Origin: Mycobacterium sp. Root265
GTDB taxonomy: Bacteria; Actinomycetota; Actinomycetes; Mycobacteriales; Mycobacteriaceae
Assembly (NCBI RefSeq): GCF_001428895.1
Contig: NZ_LMJA01000032.1
Coordinates: 181,809-245,808 of the forward strand
Length of the DNA: 64,000 bases
Direction: 5' to 3'
In this document: positions 44,770 through 53,800 of the stretch, piece by piece
Numbering within the stretch: the stretch's first letter is position 1
Layout: each line of letters starts with the position of its first letter
Position numbers and translations under genes: made by a program
The notes under the pieces: generated by a model
What the model was told of the DNA's origin: nothing
Database searches by the model: none
Seen by the model: the letters and a program-made list of their open reading frames with translations, nothing else

Positions 44770-46299
44770 ATGTCCGTCTCGTCGGAAAGTCAGGGCATCG
44801 CGCAAGATGGGCTCAGCGGGGTGCTCAAACGCGGAGTGGGGTACTCCGTGATAGGAGTGGCCGTCTCCCAGGTCGTGGTCATCGTTCAGACGATCGTGCT
44901 GGGCCGGTTGCTCGGTCCGGTGGAGGTGGGTGTCTTCACGGCAGGCACGGTGTTGATGGGTTTCCTGCTGGTGTTCTCGCAGGGCACGCTGGCCCAGGCA
45001 CTGATCAAGCGCGAGGGCGACATCGAGGACGCGGCCAACACGGTGCTGGCCGCCAACGCTGCGACCGGTCTGCTGTTCGGAATCGGAGTGCTGGCTTCCG
45101 CGCCCCTCATCGGGCACCTGTTTCACGACCCCCGGGTCGGCCACATCGCGGCCGCAACGTCGGGTCTGGTGCTGCTCTATTTGTGTCTGAGCGTGCCAGA
45201 GGCACTCATGCAGCGCACATTTCAATTCAAGCAACGAATGATCATCCAGCCCGCGGCAAAGATTGCGTTCGCCGGCGTTTCGACGGTGTTCGCATTCCTG
45301 GGATTCGGCGCGTGGTCCATGGTCTACGGTTCCTACGCGTCGATCACCGTCCTGCTGGTGCTGAGCTGGTGGATGGCGAGGTGGCGTCCGTTCCGCGGTC
45401 ACATCTCGTTCCGGCTCTGGCGCGAGATGGCGACCTTCTCGCTGCCCCTACTCCTGGACAACGTCGCACACAGCATCCGGGAGACGTTCCAGCAGGTGCT
45501 CCTCGGCCGTCGGCTCGGGACCGGTGACCTGGGCCAGTACCGCTACGGCTACCAGATGGCGGGCATACCGGCGGCAGCCATCGTCGATGTGTTCGGGTAC
45601 CTGTTGTTTCCCGCGTTCGCGAAGCTCTCCACCGACCGCGACCGGTTCAGGGGCGCGTTCCTGCGCGCTCTGGGCTGGACCTGGTTTGTTGCCCTACCGA
45701 TCGGAGCTCTGTTGGTGGTGCTCGGCGAGCCGGTCGCGGTGCTGCTTTTCGGCGACGAATGGCGGCCGGCCGGTTCGGCGGCCATGGCGATGGCGGGAGT
45801 TGCGGTGGGGGCCGCGCTCAACGCACTCGGCGTGACGGTGATCAAGGGCGGCGGCCGGGTGTCCCTGGTCAACTGGTTGAGTGTGCTCGGTCTGGTTGTG
45901 CATCTGCCGCTTATCGTGCTGCTCTTACCCTTTGGCCTCATCGGAGTGGGTATCGGGCTGTCGGTCACCTATCTGCTCGGCGGCTGCGCAAGTATCCTGA
46001 TCGCCCGCTCGGTGGTCGATGTGCCGTTACGCGATATCGTGACGAGCCTGGCTCCGATCACGTTTTCGGCAGTGGTGGCCTTCGTCGTGGCTTTTCCCAC
46101 CGAGCACCTCGCCCTCAGATCCGATCAGCACGTCGAGCCGATAGGCCTGACCTTGGTGTTGGTCGATTGTGTGGTCTTCGCGTTGGTATATCTCGGCGCA
46201 CTGCGTCTCTTGTCGCCGAGCAGATTTCGTTCGGTCCGAGGCTTCGCAGAACGTACCGCGGTCAAGTTGATGGTCCCGCTCGGAGGCGGGCGAAAGTGA
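44770..46299 (+). CDS. Lipid-linked oligosaccharide flippase (Wzx/MATE-like)
   Basis: 509 residues, about twelve to fourteen predicted membrane helices in two similar halves. The start SGVLKRGVGYSVIGVAVSQ and LGRLLGPVEVGVFTAGTVL are typical of Wzx/polysaccharide transporters of the MOP superfamily. It should flip the completed undecaprenyl- or decaprenyl-linked repeat to the outside, where Wzy polymerises it. It starts three bases after the AlgD-like gene. Confidence 0.88.
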   Translation: MSVSSESQGIAQDGLSGVLKRGVGYSVIGVAVSQVVVIVQTIVLGRLLGPVEVGVFTAGTVLMGFLLVFSQGTLAQALIKREGDIEDAANTVLAANAATGLLFGIGVLASAPLIGHLFHDPRVGHIAAATSGLVLLYLCLSVPEALMQRTFQFKQRMIIQPAAKIAFAGVSTVFAFLGFGAWSMVYGSYASITVLLVLSWWMARWRPFRGHISFRLWREMATFSLPLLLDNVAHSIRETFQQVLLGRRLGTGDLGQYRYGYQMAGIPAAAIVDVFGYLLFPAFAKLSTDRDRFRGAFLRALGWTWFVALPIGALLVVLGEPVAVLLFGDEWRPAGSAAMAMAGVAVGAALNALGVTVIKGGGRVSLVNWLSVLGLVVHLPLIVLLLPFGLIGVGIGLSVTYLLGGCASILIARSVVDVPLRDIVTSLAPITFSAVVAFVVAFPTEHLALRSDQHVEPIGLTLVLVDCVVFALVYLGALRLLSPSRFRSVRGFAERTAVKLMVPLGGGRK

Positions 46300-46309
46300 G
46301 GATCTCGAT

Positions 46310-47473
46310 ATGGGGATGAAAATAATGATGATCGGTACGTACCCACTGGAGCCCGGGGTGGTCGTCGGTGGCGTCGAGTCGGCGATGAGCGTCCTGGTGC
46401 CGGCCTTGGCGGAGCGGTCCGACGTCGACAGTGTCACCGTGCTGCGCTTCCATCACGGCGAGGCCTCGACCGCTTACCGACGCGAATCTCAGAAGGTTGA
46501 AATCCACTATGTGCGAGGGCAGTACAGGTGGCGGATGCTCACCGGAGGGTTGCTGGACCTGCGTAAGGCGCGGGAGCTGTTCGCGACACTGAACCCCGAT
46601 GTGGTGCACGGCCAGGGAATCGGTCTGAACAGCGATATCGCAGCACGCTGCAGCCCGAACTGCGTGGTGACCGTGCACGGCATCAGCTATGTCGAGACCC
46701 ACTTCTATGACGGGCCGGGCCTTCGTACGACCCTGCGGGCCAAGTTGTTGGAGTACGTGGCCCGCAGGGTTCTGCATCGCGCCAAGGTGGTCATCTCGAT
46801 CTCGAAGTACGATGCCGGCGAACTCGACGGGCACACCCGGGGAACGCGGGTCAGCATCGCGAACGCGACCGCAGCGGAGTTCTTCGAGCTCGCGTCATCT
46901 GCGCCCACCGCGCCCCGCCTCCTGTTTGCCGGCGGACTCGTCCCCCTCAAGAACCCACTGGGCGTGGTGAATGCCTTCGCCAAGGTGCACCGAAGTGTTC
47001 CCGATGCCCGCCTGGTGCTGGTCGGCCCGGAACCGGATGCGGTCTACGCGAAAACCATTCGAGATCGGGTCGCGGCTCTGGGCCTCGACGATCACGTCGA
47101 GTTCGCCGGCTTCGTGGACAACGAACGGATGCGGCACGAAATCGCGATTGCGCGAGCCATCGTCGTGTTCTCCCGCCAGGAGAACGCGCCCACCATCATC
47201 GCGCAGGCGATGGCGGCAGCAAAGCCGGTCGTAGCCGCGAGGGTTGGCGGGGTACCGGAGATGGTGGACGACGGTGAGTCCGGATTCCTGGTGGAATCCG
47301 AAGACGAAGATGGGCTGGCCGACTGTCTGACAAGAATTTTGGACGATCAGCCGCTATCTCTGCGGATGGGCCGGCGCGGGCATGACATTGCGTTGGAGCG
47401 TTTCACGCCCGAGGCAGTCGCCGAGATGACCGTCGATGCATATCGGACCGCCCTGATGAGGAGCTATGTGTGA
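46310..47473 (+). CDS. Glycosyltransferase family 4
   Basis: 387 residues. N-terminal MIGTYPLEPGVVVGGVESAMS with the glycine-rich acceptor loop. The C-terminal donor site is FSRQENAPTIIAQAMAAAKPVV, then GGVPEMVDDGESGFLVE. Its stop overlaps the deacetylase start as TGATG. Confidence 0.88.
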   Translation: MGMKIMMIGTYPLEPGVVVGGVESAMSVLVPALAERSDVDSVTVLRFHHGEASTAYRRESQKVEIHYVRGQYRWRMLTGGLLDLRKARELFATLNPDVVHGQGIGLNSDIAARCSPNCVVTVHGISYVETHFYDGPGLRTTLRAKLLEYVARRVLHRAKVVISISKYDAGELDGHTRGTRVSIANATAAEFFELASSAPTAPRLLFAGGLVPLKNPLGVVNAFAKVHRSVPDARLVLVGPEPDAVYAKTIRDRVAALGLDDHVEFAGFVDNERMRHEIAIARAIVVFSRQENAPTIIAQAMAAAKPVVAARVGGVPEMVDDGESGFLVESEDEDGLADCLTRILDDQPLSLRMGRRGHDIALERFTPEAVAEMTVDAYRTALMRSYV

Positions 47474-48573
47474 TGACGGACGCAACACCCGGTCGAGCGC
47501 ATCGCGCGCAGGTCAAGTTGATGGCGGCCCGCATTCTCTGTGCGGCAGGTGTGCCGGCACTCGCGCGTTGGCGGAACTCGCAGCGACTGGCGATCCTCAT
47601 GTTCCACGGGGTGGAGGGTAAGCCGCTGTCACCCCCCTGCGACTACGTGAATGACGCAGACACCCTGCGGCGCGAGCTGAAGTACCTGCGTAGGCACTTC
47701 ACTGTGCTGCCGTTGCAGGAGGCACTGGAGCGGCTCCATGACGGCACGCTACCCCGCCGCGCGGCGACGCTGACCTTCGACGACGGGACGCGCAACCTCG
47801 CGATCCATGCGGCGCCGGTCCTGCGGGACCTCGAACTGCCCGCCGCGGTGTTCCTCGCGACCGGGCCGATGGGAACAACGGAAGCGCTGTGGCCCGATCG
47901 GCTGTGGATCGCCTTCGCGGGAACGACAGTGCCCGAGATCGACCTCACAGCCATCGGTTTCGGGATGCGTTCGATTCGGAACCCCGATGACCGCGACCAC
48001 ACGCGGAACATGGTCGTCCAGCACTTCAAGCAGCTCCCGGATGCGGAGCGCATCGCACGGGTCGACCAGCTGGTCGCCGCACTCGGGGCAGATTGCGACG
48101 CAGGCGGCGGACCATTCGAGATGCTGTCCTGGGATGAAGCCCGCGTTCTCGCCGGCGACGGCCGGGTGTCGCTCTACCCGCACACCGTCACACACCCGAT
48201 ACTCGCACGCTGCTCAGATGAGAAGGTCGAGTTCGAGATCTCCGAGTCGTGTCGGACAGTGGCGCGCGAGACAGGCAGCGCGCCGACGATTTTCGCCTAT
48301 CCGAACGGCGGCGAAAGTGACTTCGATCAGCGCGCGAAGGCAGTATTGCAGCGCAATGGCATTCCCTGGGCGCTTTCGACGACCCACGGCTTCGCCGACC
48401 GCCACTCGGATCCGCTTGCGCTGCCACGACTGGCGGTCGGGCCCGACCCGTCGTTGGCACTGTTCCGGTTGAAGATATCCGGATTCAACCTGCGATGGGT
48501 TCACCTCCTCGCCGACAGGGTGTTACGGCGGGAACGCGTCGAAGCGACCAGCGAGGTGGGGGCCTGCGGCTAG
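47473..48573 (+). CDS. Polysaccharide deacetylase (NodB-like, CE4)
   Basis: 366 residues from ATG 47473. Metal-binding motifs of the NodB fold: LTFDDGTRN and PHTVTHPIL (H-x3-H). FAYPNGGESDFD is equivalent to the later family motif. It removes N- or O-acetyl groups from a sugar; a GlmS/GlcNAc-derived residue in the repeat would be the obvious target. No signal peptide is visible, unlike cell-wall deacetylases, so it may act on the lipid-linked intermediate inside the cell. Its stop overlaps the stop of the convergent lyase gene in a shared CTAG. Confidence 0.87.
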   Translation: MTDATPGRAHRAQVKLMAARILCAAGVPALARWRNSQRLAILMFHGVEGKPLSPPCDYVNDADTLRRELKYLRRHFTVLPLQEALERLHDGTLPRRAATLTFDDGTRNLAIHAAPVLRDLELPAAVFLATGPMGTTEALWPDRLWIAFAGTTVPEIDLTAIGFGMRSIRNPDDRDHTRNMVVQHFKQLPDAERIARVDQLVAALGADCDAGGGPFEMLSWDEARVLAGDGRVSLYPHTVTHPILARCSDEKVEFEISESCRTVARETGSAPTIFAYPNGGESDFDQRAKAVLQRNGIPWALSTTHGFADRHSDPLALPRLAVGPDPSLALFRLKISGFNLRWVHLLADRVLRRERVEATSEVGACG

Positions 48574-49385
48574 AGAGACAGTGCGCTACCGGCGGCGCGA
48601 AAACCGGTGTGGTAGACGATATCGGTGGAAGACGTGGGCTCCCGGTACACGCCTTCCTTGTAGTACACCTCAGTCGTACCGGGAATCAGGGTCCGAACGA
48701 AGTACGTGTCGTCGCCATTGGCAAGAGTTTGCTGTACCCCGTTGAGCCACAGCCGGACCCACCCGCGATCATCCGATGATGACCAATGGATCGCCATCAT
48801 CACGTCATGCCACTGGCCGACGTCCAACGGCGTGTCGAAAATCGACAACTGCCCAAGATATTCGTCCGGTGCGGACTGTTTCTCTATGGTCAGCGACCAG
48901 TACCCGTTCTTCATGCTCGTGGTCCAACTGACCGGTGGGCTGCCGCCGGCATAGGCGTGCCACTGATTGGTGACCGCCCATCCGAGATCCGCATGATTCG
49001 CCGGGTACGAAGGATCGAACCTGGTCGAGAATCGATACCACCTGGTCTGTCCTTCGACACCGCCGGACACGGTGCCGCCCTGCACCTCTGAGCGTTCACC
49101 GCCTCCGAACGGGGGCACGTCGCCCGGGCGGACCTCGTAGCGGGCGACCTGGCCCTTGTCGGGGTCCTGCACGACCCGTGCGGAATACGTGGGCACGTAG
49201 TCGCTCGCACTGTCGTTGTATCCCCTGGCCTGTACGGTGGGCCACTGGGAGAAGTTTCCGGTGGAGTAGTCGCCGACGAACAGCGGGGCCGCGGACACAT
49301 TCGGGGCGAGTGACAGTGCAATGGCGACGGCCGTCGTGATCGGGGCGACTGCGCGTGAAACGCGCACGAAGTGCCTTCGGGTCAT
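48570..49385 (-). CDS. Secreted polysaccharide lyase-like protein
   Basis: 271 residues with a clear signal peptide (charged start, then VAPITTAVAIALSLAPNVSA and a cleavage after SAA). The mature part is a beta-jelly-roll resembling heparin-lyase I/PL20 glucuronan-lyase type proteins: GDYSTGNFSQWPTVQ, GERSEVQGG, WYRFSTRFDP, NQWHAYAGGSPP, GQWHDVMMAIHWS, YYKEGVYRE. It probably trims or releases the acidic polysaccharide outside the cell. It is the last gene of the left-going arm and overlaps the convergent deacetylase by four bases. Confidence 0.78.
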   Translation of the reverse strand: MTRRHFVRVSRAVAPITTAVAIALSLAPNVSAAPLFVGDYSTGNFSQWPTVQARGYNDSASDYVPTYSARVVQDPDKGQVARYEVRPGDVPPFGGGERSEVQGGTVSGGVEGQTRWYRFSTRFDPSYPANHADLGWAVTNQWHAYAGGSPPVSWTTSMKNGYWSLTIEKQSAPDEYLGQLSIFDTPLDVGQWHDVMMAIHWSSSDDRGWVRLWLNGVQQTLANGDDTYFVRTLIPGTTEVYYKEGVYREPTSSTDIVYHTGFRAAGSALSL

Positions 49386-50149
49386 GAGGGAAGAAAAAGG
49401 AAATTGTTCACGTATCCGTGAGGCATGGCGTGCGGTACGAATTCGTCCGTCAGATACCTCAATTGGTCTCGCTCCAAATCGAAGGCCGCGATCGGATGCG
49501 TACCGTCCTCGTCGAGGAAGAAACAGTCATAACCCACCTCCACCAGCCGCCCGATCAGGTCCATCATCGGCGTTGCACGGTGCCGTTGCTCTATCTCGAT
49601 GGCCAGCACCGGGCGGTGGCGCTCGATGGTCCGCCAGCCGCCGTCGACTACCTCGTCCTCGTGGCCTTCGACGTCGCACTTCACGAAGCTCAGCGCCTGT
49701 TCTTCGCGCTGCATCAAGCTGTCGAGTCTGCGCTTCTGCACCTGAATCTGGACGGAATCGTCATCAATGCCGGCGCGGAGACTGGCCAGGGCATCGATGG
49801 CCATCCGGTGGTATCGCGGAACCCGCAGAGTTGCCTCGCCGTCACTGTCGGACAGCGCCACCGGATGTACGCTGATGTTGGGTCTGCTCATCGACAGTGT
49901 GGTCAGACGCTCGACGTTCCCGGGATACGGTTCGAACGAATGAACGCGGCCATCGGTTCCGACCTGCCGAGACATCATCCAGGTATAGACACCGCGGTTG
50001 GCTCCGATGTCGAGAACCGATTGGCCGGGCCGCACGAACCTGCGTACGACATCACGGAGCCGGTCGCGCTGCAACTGCAATTTGAGTCCGCGCAGTTTCA
50101 CACTCAGCCGTGGGTCAATCGTATCGACGCGTCGTTCAAGGAGATTCAT
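49382..50149 (-). CDS. FkbM family methyltransferase
   Basis: 255 residues. The SAM-binding motif is VLDIGANRGVYTWMMSRQVG, followed by HSFEPYPGNVERL and FVKCDVEGHEDEVVDGG, all typical of FkbM O-methyltransferases. In glycan loci these methylate sugar hydroxyls. It overlaps the lyase gene by four bases (ATGA) and the preceding acyltransferase-like gene by 14. Confidence 0.9.
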   Translation of the reverse strand: MNLLERRVDTIDPRLSVKLRGLKLQLQRDRLRDVVRRFVRPGQSVLDIGANRGVYTWMMSRQVGTDGRVHSFEPYPGNVERLTTLSMSRPNISVHPVALSDSDGEATLRVPRYHRMAIDALASLRAGIDDDSVQIQVQKRRLDSLMQREEQALSFVKCDVEGHEDEVVDGGWRTIERHRPVLAIEIEQRHRATPMMDLIGRLVEVGYDCFFLDEDGTHPIAAFDLERDQLRYLTDEFVPHAMPHGYVNNFLFLPS

Positions 50150-51401
50150 GTCTGGCGCCTCCGGCCGGTTGTGGTTTGGGGGACGAGCTGCTGCTCGTCA
50201 CCACTTCGTAGCGAGACGTGGCCGACCGTGACCCGCCCAGCGCCCTCCGTTCGACGCGAAAGCGGAGGCGAGGCTTCTGGATGACCGTCCACGTGAGCGT
50301 CTCGGTGTGATTTCCGAAGCTGCGCTTCAGCCGGTTCTCACCGGCCATGAAGTCATAGGTTTCGGCGCCTTCCTGCCACGCTCGTTTGATGGCGAGCGCA
50401 TGAGCGACGACACCGGGCCGCTCGTGTGCCTCCGGCTGGATGAACCCGCTCTGGTAGGCGTACACGCGATTGCCGCGCCGGAAGTTGTAGAGGACACCGA
50501 GCGTGCGGTCGCCGCTTCGAAGGCGTAGCAGCTGGACGGCTCCTTCGGCGAACGCCCGCTCGATGAGGCGTTCATGGAAGTGTTCGAAGAACGGGTGGAC
50601 AAAAGCGTGTGGCAGGTTGCGCCGCTCCCACCAAGGGACGTGGAGTTCCTTGAGAGTCCGGAAGAAGGCGAGCGCCTCGGTCTCGTCGGCTGCCGCTTCG
50701 AGTGTGACCGGTTCCAGCTTGCGCATTGCGCGCCGTAGCTGCGACCGGGCGTTGGCGCTGAGAATGGCGGTGATGTCACCTTGACTGGCCGACAGGGGGC
50801 GCAGGTCCACCGCGAAGGAAACCTCCGGGGCCTCCTCCCGGACCAATCCCAGCGCCTCCACCTGGGAAACCGGCGGAGGCGCCGAAATCCCGGGGAAGCT
50901 GATCTCATCGACTTCCTTGGTGGCGCAGAAGGCCTGCATCAGCCCCTCCCAACCGACCTCCGGGTCGGCCAGCAATCCGTTGTGTTCGAGGAAGATGCAG
51001 TCCAGTCGTGGATCTCCGGTGGCATTGAGGATCCAGCGGCGTGCTCTGACTATCCGGTGCCGGCGTATCTGGGCATCTCCCAGTACAGCCAGCGCCACCG
51101 TCCGTCCATCCGCCGTGCCCCGTAGGAGGTGCGGCCGTGCGTCCGCAGGGACCGTTTCGAGCAGGGTGCCGATCCAGTTCCAGGTGAGGAAGAACGACGG
51201 TGATGCCTGGATTTCGAGTCGGCGCCATTCCCGCTCAAGCTCGTCGAGTGCACCGATGGGCTCGATGTTGAAGACGACGTCGCTCTGCCCCGTCCTGCGG
51301 ATGCTGCACTGGAGGATTCTTAGCGGTTGCTCGCCGGGCGCCGTTGTCCGTTCCGGGCTCGACCCTTGCGGGTATGTTCCCCGGCTCACCAGGGCACACA
51401 T
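50136..51401 (-). CDS. CelD/BcsL-type acyltransferase (GNAT/FemAB-like)
   Basis: 421 residues. N-terminal strand-rich part with SPSFFLTWNWIGTLLE, and a C-terminal GNAT-like domain (LSANARSQLRRAMRKLE, GDRTLGVLYNFRRGNRVYAYQSGF, YDFMAGENRLKRSFGN) typical of the CelD/BcsL family found with bacterial polysaccharide synthesis. Related folds include FemAB aminoacyltransferases. It could transfer an acyl or aminoacyl group to the glycan; with an amino-acid activation cassette in the same locus, aminoacylation is a reasonable guess. ATG 51401 is used; GTG 51389, overlapping the upstream stop as GTGA, is equally likely. Confidence 0.75.
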   Translation of the reverse strand: MCALVSRGTYPQGSSPERTTAPGEQPLRILQCSIRRTGQSDVVFNIEPIGALDELEREWRRLEIQASPSFFLTWNWIGTLLETVPADARPHLLRGTADGRTVALAVLGDAQIRRHRIVRARRWILNATGDPRLDCIFLEHNGLLADPEVGWEGLMQAFCATKEVDEISFPGISAPPPVSQVEALGLVREEAPEVSFAVDLRPLSASQGDITAILSANARSQLRRAMRKLEPVTLEAAADETEALAFFRTLKELHVPWWERRNLPHAFVHPFFEHFHERLIERAFAEGAVQLLRLRSGDRTLGVLYNFRRGNRVYAYQSGFIQPEAHERPGVVAHALAIKRAWQEGAETYDFMAGENRLKRSFGNHTETLTWTVIQKPRLRFRVERRALGGSRSATSRYEVVTSSSSSPKPQPAGGARHESP

Positions 51402-52291
51402 GCCAGCTCGCTGTACAGGTAGTCGATCTGCTCGGGGGCCAGGCTGGTACTGAGGTACAGCTTTGGCCAGCCGTCGTACTTGACTGACAGATAAGGCTTG
51501 TAGTCCACCAATCGCAGCTCGGCCAGCGTCGCCACGAGTCGGTACCGAAGCAGCAGATGACGGGCCAGCGGGAACAGCGAACGATGGAACAAAGTGGGAT
51601 TGCTGACATGCAGGATCTGCGCCACCGGCTTCCTCCCATACGTCGCCTCCCGCCAGATGACGTAGCAGTAGTCGTCATCGCGTATCAGCACGAGGTGGCG
51701 AGCGGCCATGGCTTTCGCGTGGTCGCCATAGAGCGCCAGTTGGGTTCCGGTGAGCGTCCGGCCGATGACAACGGGGTCGGCACTCACCTTCGTCTGCCCC
51801 GGAAGAGCCGGCCAGGGCACGTTGGGAATGACCGCCGCGGTCGTGTCGAGGGCGCGGAATCCCAACCAGGCGAGGATCTCCTGTGAACCGGTGTCGGGCG
51901 TCAGGACGGTGAAGCTGTAACCCTCCTGGCCCAGCAGTGCCTTGAGTAGGGATATGCTCCACGACCGATAGTCCGGCAGCACGCACCACGAACCCATGTT
52001 GCAGAACCGCTCCGACCGTCCGCTCACCAGACGTTCCGAGTAGAGCGCCAACAACGCACCGACGACACGCTGTCCGTCGCGCAGCATGAATCCGTGATTG
52101 GGTGCTGCCACATTCCATGGCATCGGCGCGCATGCCTCGGCCCAGGGCACCTGGTCGTTGAGATTCGCCTGCAGGAAGTCGGCGACCTCCGAAAGGTCTT
52201 CGGCCGCGATCGGTTTCATTTCGACCGCACCTCGAATCCCTTTGGCCAGCAGCGCCGCCGGCCGACTCACATTTCCGTGGATCTCGTCCAT
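51386..52291 (-). CDS. GNAT-like acyltransferase
   Basis: 301 residues. The first half has a GNAT-type core (HGFMLRDGQRVVGALLALYS, NMGSWCVLPDYRSWSISLLK, then a strand and LAWLGFRALD). The second half is unassigned, with YCYVIWREATYGRKPVAQIL. It is divergent from well-known families and the acyl donor is unknown. It precedes and overlaps the CelD-like gene, suggesting that the two act together. Start at ATG 52291 is the only good candidate in frame. Confidence 0.65.
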   Translation of the reverse strand: MDEIHGNVSRPAALLAKGIRGAVEMKPIAAEDLSEVADFLQANLNDQVPWAEACAPMPWNVAAPNHGFMLRDGQRVVGALLALYSERLVSGRSERFCNMGSWCVLPDYRSWSISLLKALLGQEGYSFTVLTPDTGSQEILAWLGFRALDTTAAVIPNVPWPALPGQTKVSADPVVIGRTLTGTQLALYGDHAKAMAARHLVLIRDDDYCYVIWREATYGRKPVAQILHVSNPTLFHRSLFPLARHLLLRYRLVATLAELRLVDYKPYLSVKYDGWPKLYLSTSLAPEQIDYLYSELACVPW

Positions 52292-52341
52292 ACCTGGCTG
52301 GTTCCCCTCTCCGACTGTTAGGGCTGGATGTGTGCGAGCCG

Positions 52342-53799
52342 TCAGGCCGGAAGGTCGATCTCGTGATGCCCGCGGGTCACGCTGATTGCCGGTTCCTCAC
52401 CGGGTCCCGGCGTGGGTGCATCGCAGTTGGCACGCCACCATGCCTGCCCGGATGCCGGCAGGCTGCCGATCGGATCGTAGAACGGGTAGACGCGGCTCAA
52501 AGCATCGGCATCGGACTGATCCAGCCCGGTGCGGTAGTTCTTGTTCCAATACGAAATGCCGAGTTCGCGATCGTATTTCACCATCTGATGCACCCAGCGC
52601 TTGCCCACGTAAGGCACGTCGCACACGAGTCGAGGAGTGGCGAAACCCGGCAGATAGCCCATGATCGCCAGTTGCAGCTGCTGGGCCTCGCCCAACGAGG
52701 TGCGCCAGTGCTCCGCGTGCGGGATCATGTCGCAGAGGTAGAAGTAGTACGGCACGATGTTGGCCTCGCCCTGCAGGGCAAAGCACAGATCGAGCAGGTC
52801 GTCGGCGGTGGCGTTCACGCCCCGCATCAGCACGCCCTGGTTGCGAACGTCCCGTAGGCCGGCGTCGATCAGAGCCCGCGCCGCCGCCGCGACCAGAGGC
52901 GTCACCGACTGCACGTGGTTGATGTGGGTGTGCAGCGCCAGGTTCACCCCGCGAGCCGCCGCCGTCAGTGCGAGACGATTGATCCCGTCGACGACCTTGG
53001 GTTGCAGCCAGTGTTGCGGGAGGGCGGCCAGCGCCTTGGTGGCCAGCCGGATGTCGCGGATGGTGTCGATCTCCAGAAGCTGCGCGATGAACGCCTCCAG
53101 GCGCGGCCAGGGGACATTGGCGAGATCCCCACCGGACACCACGACATCACGCACGGTCGGTGTGACCCGCAGATAGGTGAGCATGCGGTCCTGCCGGTCG
53201 GCCGACAGTAGGGGCAGGGTGGACTTGGTGACCGCCGGCGTGGACTTGCCGACCAGATCCATGCGGGTGCAATGCCCGCAGTACTGCGGGCAGGTGGACA
53301 CCAGCTCGGCGAGTACCTTTGTCGGGTACCTGTGGGTCAGTCCCTCCACCACCCACATATCAGCCTCGTGCAGCGAGTCACGTTCGGCGTAGGGGTGTGA
53401 GACCCATTCCGGATCGCGGTCGCTGAGTACCGGCAGCATGTAACGCCGGATGGGATCGGCATAGAAGGCCTCGGTGATACTCCAGCGTTCCGGTCCGCAG
53501 TGCGGAGCCATGGTGTTGAGCATCTGCGGAGGCAGCAACATCTGCATGGTGGCGCGCTGTTGCTGGTCGGCAATCAGGTCCTCATAGAAACGATCGTCGA
53601 GCAGATGCCCCATCACAGCCCGGAGTTGCGCGATGTTCTTGACAGAATGTGCGCGCTGCCATTGCGGATCCTGCCACTGTGCCTCGGTGACCGCAGCCCA
53701 GCCCGGGTAACGACGCCAGTCCGGTTCGGCCAGCTCCTTGCGGGTGTAGACATACGGCTGATCGGTTGCGGCGGTGAAGTGCGCTGTTTCGCTGGACAT
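52342..53799 (-). CDS. kamA: KamA-family radical SAM enzyme, probable lysine 2,3-aminomutase
   Basis: About 485 residues from ATG 53799 (GGCGGGG upstream); ATG 53817 is an alternative. The radical-SAM cluster motif is Cys170-x3-Cys174-x2-Cys177 in TCPQYCGHCTR. The PLP lysine is Lys400 in CDVPYVGK. The two substrate-carboxylate/amine Asp positions known from clostridial lysine 2,3-aminomutase (293 and 330) correspond to Asp357 (YYFYLCDMI) and Asp394 (VCDVPY), with the same 37-residue spacing; glutamate 2,3-aminomutases replace these. The likely reaction is L-lysine to beta-lysine. Placed between an initiating sugar transferase and two acyltransferase-like genes, it may supply a beta-amino acid for polysaccharide decoration or for the NRPS nearby. 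Confidence 0.83.
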   Translation of the reverse strand: MSSETAHFTAATDQPYVYTRKELAEPDWRRYPGWAAVTEAQWQDPQWQRAHSVKNIAQLRAVMGHLLDDRFYEDLIADQQQRATMQMLLPPQMLNTMAPHCGPERWSITEAFYADPIRRYMLPVLSDRDPEWVSHPYAERDSLHEADMWVVEGLTHRYPTKVLAELVSTCPQYCGHCTRMDLVGKSTPAVTKSTLPLLSADRQDRMLTYLRVTPTVRDVVVSGGDLANVPWPRLEAFIAQLLEIDTIRDIRLATKALAALPQHWLQPKVVDGINRLALTAAARGVNLALHTHINHVQSVTPLVAAAARALIDAGLRDVRNQGVLMRGVNATADDLLDLCFALQGEANIVPYYFYLCDMIPHAEHWRTSLGEAQQLQLAIMGYLPGFATPRLVCDVPYVGKRWVHQMVKYDRELGISYWNKNYRTGLDQSDADALSRVYPFYDPIGSLPASGQAWWRANCDAPTPGPGEEPAISVTRGHHEIDLPA

Positions 53800-53800
53800 T